This document shows positions 1 to 8,594 of a DNA stretch of 15,078 nucleotides, in pieces. The DNA is from Byssothecium circinans (taxonomy: Eukaryota; Ascomycota; Dothideomycetes; Pleosporales; Massarinaceae). The notes under the pieces were generated by a model. It saw only the letters and a list, made by a program, of their open reading frames with translations, made no database searches and had not been told where the DNA came from. Position 1 is the stretch's first letter; each line of letters starts with the position of its first letter. The stretch lies in contig ML976985.1 in NCBI GenBank assembly GCA_010015675.1, forward strand, positions 979,166 to 994,243, in the 5' to 3' direction. Position numbers and translations under genes: made by a program.

Positions 1-78
1 GCCTCTATTATATGCGTCAAGGGCAAGCTGTAGTCTGCCTTCGTGTTGCAGTCGTTCAGACCTTTGTTGTTGAGGCAT
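1..78 (-). CDS. Transposase N-terminus (Fot1/pogo type), partial, intact as far as seen
   Basis: An ATG at 78-76 opens 26 uninterrupted codons that run off the window start. The peptide begins MPQQQRSERLQHEGR and continues LQLALDAYNRG. The segment EGR-x-x-LAL-x-AY is also found at codons 13-21 of the decayed transposase at 242 (also starting Met-Pro), which supports both the start and the family. In fungal pogo/Fot1 transposases this stretch leads into a psq-type helix-turn-helix that binds the terminal repeats. No stop codons or RIP-like changes are visible. Whether the full gene is intact cannot be judged from this window. Confidence 0.65.
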   Translation of the reverse strand, partial: MPQQQRSERLQHEGRLQLALDAYNRG

Positions 79-120
79 TTTCGCGTTGAAGATGGAGTTG
101 GTGTTGCCAAGGAATCGTGA

Positions 121-151
121 GCGGTTCGATGGTGTGGGCGGTTCGATGGTG
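121..151 (-). repeat. 14-bp subterminal direct repeat in the un-RIPed transposon
   Basis: GCGGTTCGATGGTG occurs at 121-134 and again at 138-151 (period 17). It lies just inside the transposon end, between the terminus and the transposase start codon. Such subterminal repeats often serve as transposase binding sites; that role is inference. Confidence 0.7.
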
Positions 152-178
152 GAATACGTTAACGTATTCTACCATCGA
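143..178. repeat. Head-to-head transposon junction palindrome centred on a shared TA
   Basis: 143-160 and 161-178 are inverted copies (17 of 18 positions match), centred on GAATACGT-TA-ACGTATTC. This is what results when two related TA-targeting transposons abut at one TA. The single mismatch (G at 151 against T at 170) is a RIP-type transition. Confidence 0.8.
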
Positions 179-217
179 GCGCGCCAAACTATTAAGCGCG
201 CTAGTTTTCCTTAGTAA
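162..217 (+). repeat. Left terminal inverted repeat (56 bp)
   Basis: It matches the reverse complement of 9341-9379 except for a 17-bp extra block (171-187 or so, ACCATCGAGCGCGCCAA) after the first nine bases and one transition. The common inner part reads ACTATTAAGCGCGCTAG and continues through TTTTCCTTAGTAA. Confidence 0.88.
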
Positions 218-241
218 TATCAACACTACACTTATTACAAA

Positions 242-1218
242 ATGCCTTAACTAACAAACCTATTACTTATTTAATAAGAAGGTAGAATTGAGCTTGCCCT
301 TTAGGCTTACTATTTAAGCTAATTTCTAAGCCTCTAACGCGCTGCTAAAGCCTTTAACGTTCGCCATCAAACCCTCTCTTAACGCGCGCGCGGAATCACT
401 TTTCAACTAGAAATAGTTCTAAACTATTTGAAACTGTTCTTAACTAAAGAGGACACGCTTATATAATATATCCTTAACCTTAATTTACAAGGATTTGCGC
501 TTATATTAGGTAAAGTATTAGATATGGCAAATAAACTACTAGGTAAGCAAGGTAGTAAGAAAGTAGGCATTAACTAAATAGCATAGTTTATAAACTATTT
601 AGAACTATTACAAACAGCCTAGAACTATCTAAAGGACTATTAGAAAGTTCTATAAAAGAATCCTAAAGTAGTTAGCGTGTGGTTTAAGCTTATATAGGAT
701 ACTAAAGTAAAGTACGGCGTACATAATAATAATATATATAACTTTAATAAGACTAGCTTTTAGATAGGTATTATTAGCTCTATAAAAGTAGTTACTAGCT
801 TAAAGAGGCGAGCAAGGCCTACAATAGTTTAGCTAGGTGATAAAGAGTAGGTAATGGAGATCTAAAGTATATATTTAAATAGTACATTTACCTCATTATT
901 TATTATATATAAAGGATACGTCTATATCTTTTTATAGTATTAGGAAGCTAATATACTACGTAATTAGAAGCTTTTAGTCTTAGAGAATAGATAGATAAAT
1001 AATAAGCTTAGTCTCGCGTAGTTAAAGCACTTTAACGCGTATATAAAAGGCTAAATAGTAGGCGCCTATTAGTTGCTAATTTTAGATAGCTATGAAAGCT
1101 ACCTAAATTAAGATTTTAAGGATTATTATCAAGATAATAAGATCTTTACGCTTTATATGTTACTACACTCGTCACACATCCTTTAGCTGCTTGATGTAGT
1201 ATTATTCTTACCACTTAA
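242..1218 (+). pseudogene. Fot1/pogo-type transposase, 5' part (RIP-decayed; continues at 8595)
   Basis: The frame starts at ATG 242 (Met-Pro, as in the neighbouring element). It reads through EGRIELAL and AAKAFNV (a psq-type helix-turn-helix, about 278-400), then a second HTH/CENP-B-like DNA-binding part (about 430-640), then the DDE domain. The first catalytic block reads NFNKTSF at 740-760, so the usual Asp is Asn (746-748). The second block LILD has its Asp intact at 1085-1087. The third Asp at 1193-1195 is intact, giving 35 residues between the last two, as in Fot1 (DD35D). Stops are nearly all TAG/TAA at expected Gln or Trp positions. The frame is broken after Pro-Leu at 1216-1218 by the retrotransposon and resumes exactly at 8595. 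Certainly non-functional. Confidence 0.85.
1214..1218. repeat. Target-site duplication CTTAA, left copy
   Basis: The same five bases directly follow the 3' LTR at 8590-8594. They are the second and third codons of a Pro-Leu-Lys stretch of the split transposase. Confidence 0.88.
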
Positions 1219-1693
1219 TATTATAAATAGGATAGATACAGGGTATCTAGGGCTAGATAGCATAGCGTAGAAAGTGTTAAGACTAGAGGATAAAGACATA
1301 ATGATGCGTAGGGTAGGATTAGGTTAGTAGTCACGTGACATTAATCTTGCCAAGAACAGAGATCATGAACTGATCTCTAGATCTTGAGAGATTAAGGGAT
1401 TAAGGGTAATCTTAGGATCTCTAGAGATCATAGGATTAAAGGAATAAAATGAGCGGTATAAAGACTAGATGAATTTCCTTTATCTTTCTAATTCTAATGC
1501 TTCATAGTTAACTCTCTATAGTTCATCTCTTACTTAGATTAATACTTAGTTATTCTATAGTTTATTATAGAATTAGTTACTTTTGCACGTTTGCCTCTTA
1601 AACTACTAAAGTATACTACCTAACGTATATACTATACACTAACCGTCCTCCCCTTACACGGATTAGGCTTAGTAAGTATACCCCTTAGTAATA
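1219..1693 (+). repeat. 5' LTR
   Basis: 475 bp. It begins TATTATAAATAGG and ends AGTAATA, whereas the 3' copy keeps the TG start, so TG became TA here. The ...ATA end in both copies is the RIP product expected from a canonical ...ACA/CA end. It is alignable over its whole length with 8115-8589. Confidence 0.92.
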
Positions 1694-1804
1694 CTTTAAC
1701 TACTTATAGGTTTAAGAACTTAAACGTACGTAATAGTAGCTCCTACTACCCTACGTACTACTAGTAGTAGTATTAGTACACCTGCTTTAAGTCTAGTATT
1801 AGTA

Positions 1805-3868
1805 ATGGCTAACTAGGCTAACTAGCTATAGCAACAGGCTAAATAGATTAATAGATTAATATAGGTGATTACTTAACTCTAGGCTAAGGATACTATACCC
1901 TATGGAAAGATTATAGCGCTAAAGAAGTATAATAGAGGATAAGATAGCTTAAAGCTATTCCTTACTAACATGGATTTATACTATTAGTTTAACTCTATAA
2001 TAGGGGACTAAGATAAGATCCTTACAGCTAGTATGCACCTAAAGGATAGGGCAGCTACTTAGATGTAACCCTTTATAGATGACTATCTTATAAATGAGAT
2101 AAAGCATTACAAAGATGATATAAAGGCTATCTTTAAGAGCTAGACAGCGTTTAAGGAAGAGATTTAGAAAGTATTTAGTAAACTCAATGAAGAGACCTAG
2201 GTAAAGCAAAGGATATCTTAAATCTAGTAGGAGAAGTTAGTCGTAAAGTATGTAACAAAGTTTAAATAACTATAGTTAAAGATTAATTAGGATGATGCGC
2301 TGTTACGCATAGCTTTCTATAACAGGCTAAAGGAAACTGTTAAGGATAGGATAATCTACTATAATAAACTAGATGACTTATAAGATATAATTAACCTAGC
2401 TACCTAAATTAATAACCACCTCTATAAACGAGCGCTGTAGAAGAAATAATAGGATATAATGATTATTTTTAACTCTAGAAAATACGGAAAGCTAAAGACA
2501 CCACAATATAACTAGGACGGCAATGTGGTAATAATAGATAAAGTCTAATAAAAAAAGCAATCTAATAAAGGTAAGGGAAAATAGCTAGATAGCCTAACCT
2601 ATGAATAACGCCAGGAATGCTTCAAGAAAAAGGCATGTCTTTAATGCGGTGAAGTAGGACACTTCTGTAGAAATTACCTAAAGAATCAAGGCTAAACAAG
2701 CAAGCTTAGGATAGTAAAGATTAGGATGATCAAGTTTAAAGTAACAGGACCTAAGGAGGGTGAACTAGAAGTGCCCTAGTAGTAGCCTACTCTTTGCCTA
2801 CCTCTAAAACTAGATTAGATGATGGAATCCCCTAATAATAACATTAGTAATATAGAGCCTAATCTAGCCTAAATAACTTGCCCCTTAAACTAGATAGATG
2901 ACTATGAGGTCCTTTAATAGCTTAAAGATAATCTATGCTAGATATGTAGAGATGATATATACAAAGGTAAAACGTGTACTTAAGATACACTAGTGCGCGG
3001 TAGCTACGCCTACGAAGTAGTAGTAGCAGCGATGAAGGAATAAGATCTACAAATAAAAGTATGATAAATCAAAATTAATGATAAATATAATGAAGTTAAG
3101 TAGTATAACTGCACAAGGGAGCATTACGTAGCTTACTTATAAGAAAAGAGAAGCGTGTAACACATGCCTAGATAGGCCTTTTACGCCCTTCTCCTTAAGA
3201 AGGACTACTTAGAAGATAACTACTACGTGCATCACTTTAAGTACTAGCAAAAATAGCACAAGCGCCTAGGTTAGAGTAGGTGCTATGATACGTACTACTA
3301 ACTACACTAACTAAGTAAGCACGTTGCAGGATATTAGCTAGCTAGTAGGATAGATAGGAAAGTAATAGTATATAAGAATAGCACATGTCTCTACTATTAC
3401 CCTATAGGACACCCTTTAGATAAGGGACATAAGGAGCTTAAGTAGAATAAGTGTAAGGTACTTCTAGGATTACTTCTTAATAAAACTAAGGAAGACGCTT
3501 TTAGATAAAAGACAACACTTACACGACAAATATGGCGAACGTTACTAGAAACGCAATACTAGCTATAAGGCCATCTAGAGGATAGGGCTGCTAGAGATAA
3601 TATCTTGCATACTTAGACTATAAGACGCCTACCTAGAGCTATTAGAAGGGAAGGCCATGATAACCTACCCTATAAATAGTGCTTTGATGACATATGTCAA
3701 GCACACCTCTTAGAGAAACTTAAGAAAGGTTTCCTGTAATGAGATAAACAACTAATAGAGCATAGGTACTTATTATAGATAGTATGCTATAATAACGGCT
3801 GCTATATACGCCTATCTAATAAATAGGGATTAGGCTAGATTCTAAAGAAACTATAAGGGTTAAAAAAC
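1805..3868 (+). pseudogene. gag: Gag polyprotein, RIP-decayed
   Basis: The frame opens at ATG 1805 (Met-Ala-Asn, then Gln-rich where TAG is read as Gln). About 1965-2440 resembles the retrotransposon Gag capsid domain, with TNMDLYYQFNS and a later INNHLYKRAL block. A CCHC zinc knuckle follows at 2636-2677 (C-x2-C-x4-H-x4-Y); its last Cys codon is now TAC, a TG-to-TA change. About 400 further codons then stay in this frame up to the pol frame change. They contain three Cx4Cx2H-like motifs at 3281, 3680 and 3785 (the last ends in Arg). The original stop cannot be told from RIP-made stops; the frame is coherent at least to 3811. Gag packages the element RNA into cytoplasmic particles. Confidence 0.78.
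3862..3868 (+). promoter_or_regulatory. Candidate -1 ribosomal frameshift heptamer A AAA AAC
   Basis: The heptamer is phased as X-XXY-YYZ for the gag frame (AAA at 3863, AAC at 3866), and a -1 slip gives exactly the pol frame (codons from 3862). It lies in the short zone (3811 to about 3930) where the coherent frame switches from gag to pol. No downstream structure was tested. Confidence 0.5.
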
Positions 3869-6800
3869 TAGGATGCTACTAGGGATAGGGTCACGCTAGT
3901 GAGAGCATTCCTATAATAACCCTATATAACGTATAACACCTAGATCTACTAGTACATTAATTAAAGGTAGAGGTGCGCGTACACGGATGCAGGCTTATAG
4001 TACTTATAGATAGCGGAGCTATATAGATGATTATCTCTCTATAAGTAGTTAAGAAATACAGCATACTATATCAAGACAAGGAATGTCTAATATGAGTGGT
4101 ATTAGCTAATAATAGACTAATGTCCTACGGCAATAAATTCTTAAGGTTGGAAACCTAAGAAGTGTTACTCTACGTACTTAGAATTAAGGACACAACATCC
4201 CTTAACATCATAGATCTTAGTAAAGAAGACATGTTAATTAGTTATAATTAGCTTAGGAAGCACAATCCTACTATTAATTAGTAGAAAGGCACGACGTTTA
4301 GCTAAGAACTAGCGCGCAAGGTTGCTAGGACACGCTACGGAAGATTGAGCCCAATAATCCAGAGCTTACCTAGTCAGACTAGACGGATTAGCAAGATATC
4401 GCCTTATAAGGTTAGAAAGATCTATAAGAAGGACCCTTTATAAATAGGAGTTATCTAGATATAGAGAGTTACGCCTATAAAGGATGAACCCTAACTAATG
4501 ATACCACTAGAATACGAGGAGTTCTAAGACCTATTTAAGGAAATAGAGGAAACTATATTACTAGATCACTAGGATTAGGATCACGAGATTCACCTAAAAG
4601 AAGGCGTAAAGCTGCGCCTAGGACTGATATATCCGCTTACTCTAGATTAGTAGTTAGAACTGCAGGAGTATATTAAAAAGAACTTAAAGCAAGGATATAT
4701 ATAAGAAAGTATTAGCCTAATAGCTTTACTAATTCTCTTTATCCTAAAGAAAAATAGGAAGCTATGACTTTATATAGATTATAGATAGCTTAACTATGTT
4801 ATAAGGAAGAACTAATACCCTCTTCCTCTAATCTAGGAACTCATAGACCGCCTCTAGAGAGTTAGGTAGATTATGAAATTCAATATATAAGATAGATTCC
4901 ATTAAATATAAATAGCTAAGGGCTATGAATGGTTGATAGCTTTTAAGACCTAGTATAGTCTATATAAGTACATAGTTATACCCTTTAGATTAATGAACGC
5001 GCCTGCAACGTTTTAGGCACTAGTTAACAGAGCACTTCATGAATACTTAGATATCTTTGTAACTGCGTACCTAGATAATATACTAGTATATACCTTAGGA
5101 ACGCTTAAGGATTACATTAAACACGTTAAGAAGGTGCTTAGGAAGCTTAGGGAGTACTAATTACCCTTATAGCTAGAAAAGTGTGAATTCCACGTTACGG
5201 AGACAGATTACTTAGGATTTGTTATTTCACGAGATGGCATTACTATAGACCTAAAGAAAGTCAAAACTATAAAAGAATAGCTAAAACCTAAGATAGTTAA
5301 GAACGTGTAATCCTTTCTAGGATTCGCCAACTTCTACTAGAAGTTTATTTAGGGATATTCAAAGACTACAGCGCCTCTCACAGAAATCACTAAGAAAGAA
5401 AAGGGATTCTAATAGGGACAAAAATAGTAGAAGGCTTTTAAAAAGCTAAAGGAACTATTCCTATTAGCCTCTATGCTATAGATGCATGATCTAGAACGTC
5501 TATTATAAGTAGAGATAGATGCATTAGACTACGCCTTAGGAGCAATCCTCTTATAGTAAGGTAATAATAGAAAGTAGAGACTAGTGTTCTACTACTCTTA
5601 AAAGTTCTTAGGAGTAGAACTTAACTATAACGTTTATGATAAGGAACTACTAGTAATAGTAGATACCTTTAAATAATAGTAAGCCTAATTAGTAGGTGCT
5701 AAATACTAGGTAGAAGTGTATTTAGATTACTAGAACCTAATAAGTTTTATGATGACTAAGAAACTTAACCAATAACAGGTTAGATAGGCTAAGTTAATGG
5801 TAGATTATGACTTCAAAGTATACTATCGCCTAGGGTCGCTAAATGGAGCTGCGGACGCTCTTAGCTAAAGATCTAACCTTTAGGAAATAGACAGACCTAT
5901 TACGTACGACGTAGTCCTACGGAAGGACTATAATAAAAGTATAAGCTATAATTGACCTTAATTAACTAAAGTAGCTAGGATTGATTATTAGGGACTAGAG
6001 GTACACGACTAAGTAGATTACAATCATTTAATCCTAGGATAGAGGGCAGAATATGACTTAGTAAACTATCTAAGGGCGGGACCGCCCTAAGATAAAAAAC
6101 AATGAATTATACCATGAGAGGCTTACATACTAACCCTGATATGAAAACTATATAAGTCTAAAGAATACAGACACCCCAGGATTAATGAAATAGTTCAACG
6201 GATCTCAAACAAGTACTTAATCCCTAAAGTATGAAAAGCAGTTTAGAACGTGGTAGGCAACTATTTAGCATATTCTAAGAATAAGCCTAAGAGATATAAG
6301 CCTTATAGATTACTCTAATTACTAGAACTACCTGCACGCCTATAGATTAGTGTTATGATAGACTTCATTATAAAGCTCCTAAAATTATTAGAACCTAGAT
6401 CCGCACGGCTATGCGACTTAATACTAGTAATCATAGATTGATTAACTAAAGTATTAATATTTATACTAACAGAAGAAAAGGTTATAGCTAAGAAGATAGC
6501 TTATGAAGTAACTAAGGCACTCATTAGTTAATATAGTGTGCTAGAATAGTTTATTACTAATTATAAAATACTATTCACCTCTAAGTATTAAAGCACGTTC
6601 CTAGCAAAGCTTAGAGTTAATAAGAAGCTTTTGACTAGCTTTTACCTATAGATAGATAGCTAGATAGAACGAATGAACTAGACACTAGAACAGTATCTAA
6701 GGATGTACGCTAATAAGCTATAGGATAACTAGGTTAAACTCCTGCTAAAAGCATAATTAGCCTATAATAGCATGAGATCTATGATGATAGGATACTTACT

Positions 6801-7422
6801 GCACTACGCGAACTATAGATATAAGCTAGTTACTTATTAAGATCTAAAAGACGTTAAGAGTCTTTTAGCTAGAGCTAATAATAAGGCATGACTACTTCGC
6901 GAGTTGCACGACGAATTAAGCTGATGAATTGCTTAAAGAAACCTTATAACAGCTAGATTAGTAAACAAGAAAAGGCTTAAGGGACTAACCTTTAAAGAGG
7001 GGGATAAAGTTTTCCTATTATAAAAAAATTTAAAAACTAAACGGCTATGCGATAAACTAGATAACCTCTAAATAGGACCATTTTAGATCCTAGAGGTAAA
7101 GGGACTAGTAACGTTTAAGCTAGAACTCCCTAAAAGCATGCGCATATACCCTATTTTTTATAAATCCCTCTTTAAACCAGCACCACTAGACGCCGAAGTT
7201 AAGACGCGAATTAAGCTTAAGGATGAAGATTATGAGGTTAAGGATATCAAGGACCTGCGGAAATTTAAGTGTTAGTGGAAATACTTAGTTAAGTAAAAGG
7301 ACTAGCTAGATAGCTAGAATACCTAGGAACTAATATAGAATCTTATAGGCTATAAGGATCTAGTAAAGGACTATTACTAATAGTACCTAAAGGTAGCAGT
7401 TCTAAGTTTACTAGGAAAGTAA
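3862..7422 (+). pseudogene. pol: Pol polyprotein (PR-RT-RNaseH-IN-chromodomain), RIP-decayed
   Basis: One frame runs about 1187 codons with no indel. Protease: LIVLIDSGA at 3994-4020. RT: first catalytic Asp is Asn (KFNI, 4882-4884); the YLDD box reads YLDN at 5068-5079. RNase H: IDALDYALGAIL from 5515, YNVYDKELL near 5623. Integrase: zinc-domain His at 6172, with the Cys pair now Tyr-x2-Tyr (6262, 6271). Its DDE core has Asp intact at 6361, Asn in place of the second Asp at 6559-6561, and Glu intact at 6667. Chromodomain about 7231-7378 (YEVKDIKDL, then WKYLVK). Stops are mostly TAG/TAA replacing Gln or Trp. Chromodomains in this class steer integration to heterochromatin. Three dead catalytic residues plus dozens of stops make it inactive. 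Confidence 0.9.
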
Positions 7423-7837
7423 AAAAGTTAAAAGATAAAGAAGGATTAAATAAGAAAGAAAAGTTAGCCTACAACTAGCCTAGGTTAGTTAAAGATACGG
7501 GTAGCAATAGTAAAGGCGCAATAGTAGCATCTATACTCTTAAGAGCAGCAGCTAATAACCTAGCCTTACATTCAAGGCTCTCTACCTCTTCTATTAAGGC
7601 TAACTCTTAATAATACATCTCTTTCTCTTAATGATTAAGCTTCTTTAACTCTAGCTAAGACTCTAGGATTAAGATGTGGAGGCGGCTGCGCTTTATATCT
7701 AGCTTAGTCTATTTATAAGGAGTCATAACTAGATCACACTTATAGTTGTAATTAATGCACTTAAAATAGCGCCTAGAGTCTAGGCTTATGATGCACTTTT
7801 AGCTCTCCTTATAACAAGTAGAGCATAGGGAAGGCAT
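7343..7837 (-). pseudogene. Antisense ORF in the Gypsy element: Zn2Cys6-like cluster plus helical tail
   Basis: On the minus strand ATG at 7837 starts MPSLCSTCYKES. Cysteine positions are 5, 8, 15, (24, now Tyr from TAT), 27 and 34, that is C-x2-C-x6-C-x8-[C]-x2-C-x6-C, the spacing of a fungal Zn(II)2Cys6 binuclear cluster. After it comes a charged Leu/Glu/Lys-rich stretch (codons about 55-105, e.g. LIEEVESLECKARLLAAALKS) suitable for a coiled coil. Stops at codons 13, 43, 66, 78, 86, 121 and 123 are TAA/TAG, as RIP would make from Gln/Trp codons. The next TAA in frame, codon 165 at 7343-7345, may be the true end, which would overlap the 3' end of pol. I recall short Cys-rich coiled-coil proteins annotated near fungal Gypsy elements, but cannot verify homology here. 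DNA binding is inferred only from the spacing. Confidence 0.6.
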
Positions 7838-8100
7838 CTCACGACTGTTCGCTAGAACGTAATAAGCAAGTAATTTTTGATGAGCAGTGGACGTGTTAGT
7901 AGGAATAGAAAAAGGATCTATATAAGGAACCTTTAGGACTTAAGGACGGGATTCCCTAGGCATGGTTAGGCAGGAGGTTAAGGAATATCTAAGGAGGATA
8001 CGATATTACTTATAGTAGGGAACTCGTGCGCTTTATACGCTAGCCAAGGCTTAATGCGGCACAGCGGCTAGATCTTTATAGATATTAGGATGATAATCCT
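7838..8100. other. Retrotransposon 3' untranslated region, no gene seen
   Basis: It lies between the antisense ORF start and the polypurine tract. It would contain the promoter of the antisense ORF if that ORF is transcribed. I recognise no motif in it. Confidence 0.5.
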
Positions 8101-8114
8101 AAAGAAGGGGATAA
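8101..8114 (+). promoter_or_regulatory. Polypurine tract for plus-strand DNA priming
   Basis: AAAGAAGGGG followed by ATAA sits immediately before the TG that opens the 3' LTR at 8115, the required position for a Gypsy polypurine tract. Confidence 0.75.
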
Positions 8115-8589
8115 TGTTATAAATAAGATAGATATAGGGTATCTAGGGCTAGATAGCATAGCGTAGAGAGTATTAAGACTAGAGGATGATAACACGATAA
8201 TGCGTAGGGTAGAATTAGGTTAGTAGTTACGTGATATTAATCTCACTAAGAATAGAGATTACAAACTAATCTCTAGATCTTGAGAGATTAAGGGATTAAG
8301 GGTAATCTTAGGATCTCTAGAGATTATAGGATTAAAGGAACAGAATAAGTAGTATAAAGACTAGATGAATTTCCTTTATCTTTCTAATTTTAATTCTTTA
8401 TAGTTAACTCTCTATAGTTCATCTCTTACCTAGATTGATACTTAGTTATTCTATAATTTATTATAGAATTAGTTACTTTTGCACATTTACCTCTTAAACT
8501 ACTAAAGCATACTACCTAACGTATACACTATACACTAACCATCCTCCCCTTACATGGATTAGGCTTAGTAAGTATACCCCTTAGTAATA
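8115..8589 (+). repeat. 3' LTR
   Basis: 475 bp, starting TGTTATAAATAAG and ending AGTAATA. Differences from the 5' LTR are mainly C/T and G/A transitions. The duplication CTTAA follows at 8590-8594. Confidence 0.92.
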
Positions 8590-8594
8590 CTTAA
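8590..8594. repeat. Target-site duplication CTTAA, right copy
   Basis: It is identical to 1214-1218. Counting one copy only restores the transposase codons Pro-Leu-Lys across the insertion. Confidence 0.88.

Larger units (their letters stand above)
1..159 (-). mobile_element. Terminus of an un-RIPed Fot1/pogo-like (Tc1-mariner) DNA transposon, partial
   Basis: Read on the minus strand, this begins ACGTATTCCACCATCGA next to a TA at 160-161, and about 80 bp further in an ORF starts that resembles a pogo/Fot1 transposase N-terminus. The end is nearly identical to the 5' end of the neighbouring element at 162 (ACGTATTCTACCATCGA), so the two are members of related families facing away from each other. 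CA and TG dinucleotides are common here, unlike the rest of the window, so this copy has not been hit by RIP. The rest of the element lies outside the window. Family is inferred from the TA target, the terminal repeat and the ORF. Confidence 0.7.
1219..8589 (+). mobile_element. Ty3/Gypsy (chromovirus-type) LTR retrotransposon, full length, RIP-decayed
   Basis: It is bounded by two 475-bp LTRs and CTTAA duplications. Order: 5' LTR, gag (frame of 1805), pol in the -1 frame with protease, reverse transcriptase, RNase H, integrase and chromodomain, a minus-strand ORF, a polypurine tract, 3' LTR. Integrase after RNase H is the Gypsy order, and the C-terminal chromodomain places it among chromoviruses. 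Total length is 7371 bp. I could not recognise a primer-binding site after 1693; the TGG that would start one may have been lost to RIP. The element cannot be autonomous in this state. Confidence 0.92.

Noticed and set aside
1694..1730. Primer-binding site expected just after the 5' LTR
   Set aside because: No tRNA 3'-end complement starting with TGG is visible; RIP may have destroyed it. Not annotated.
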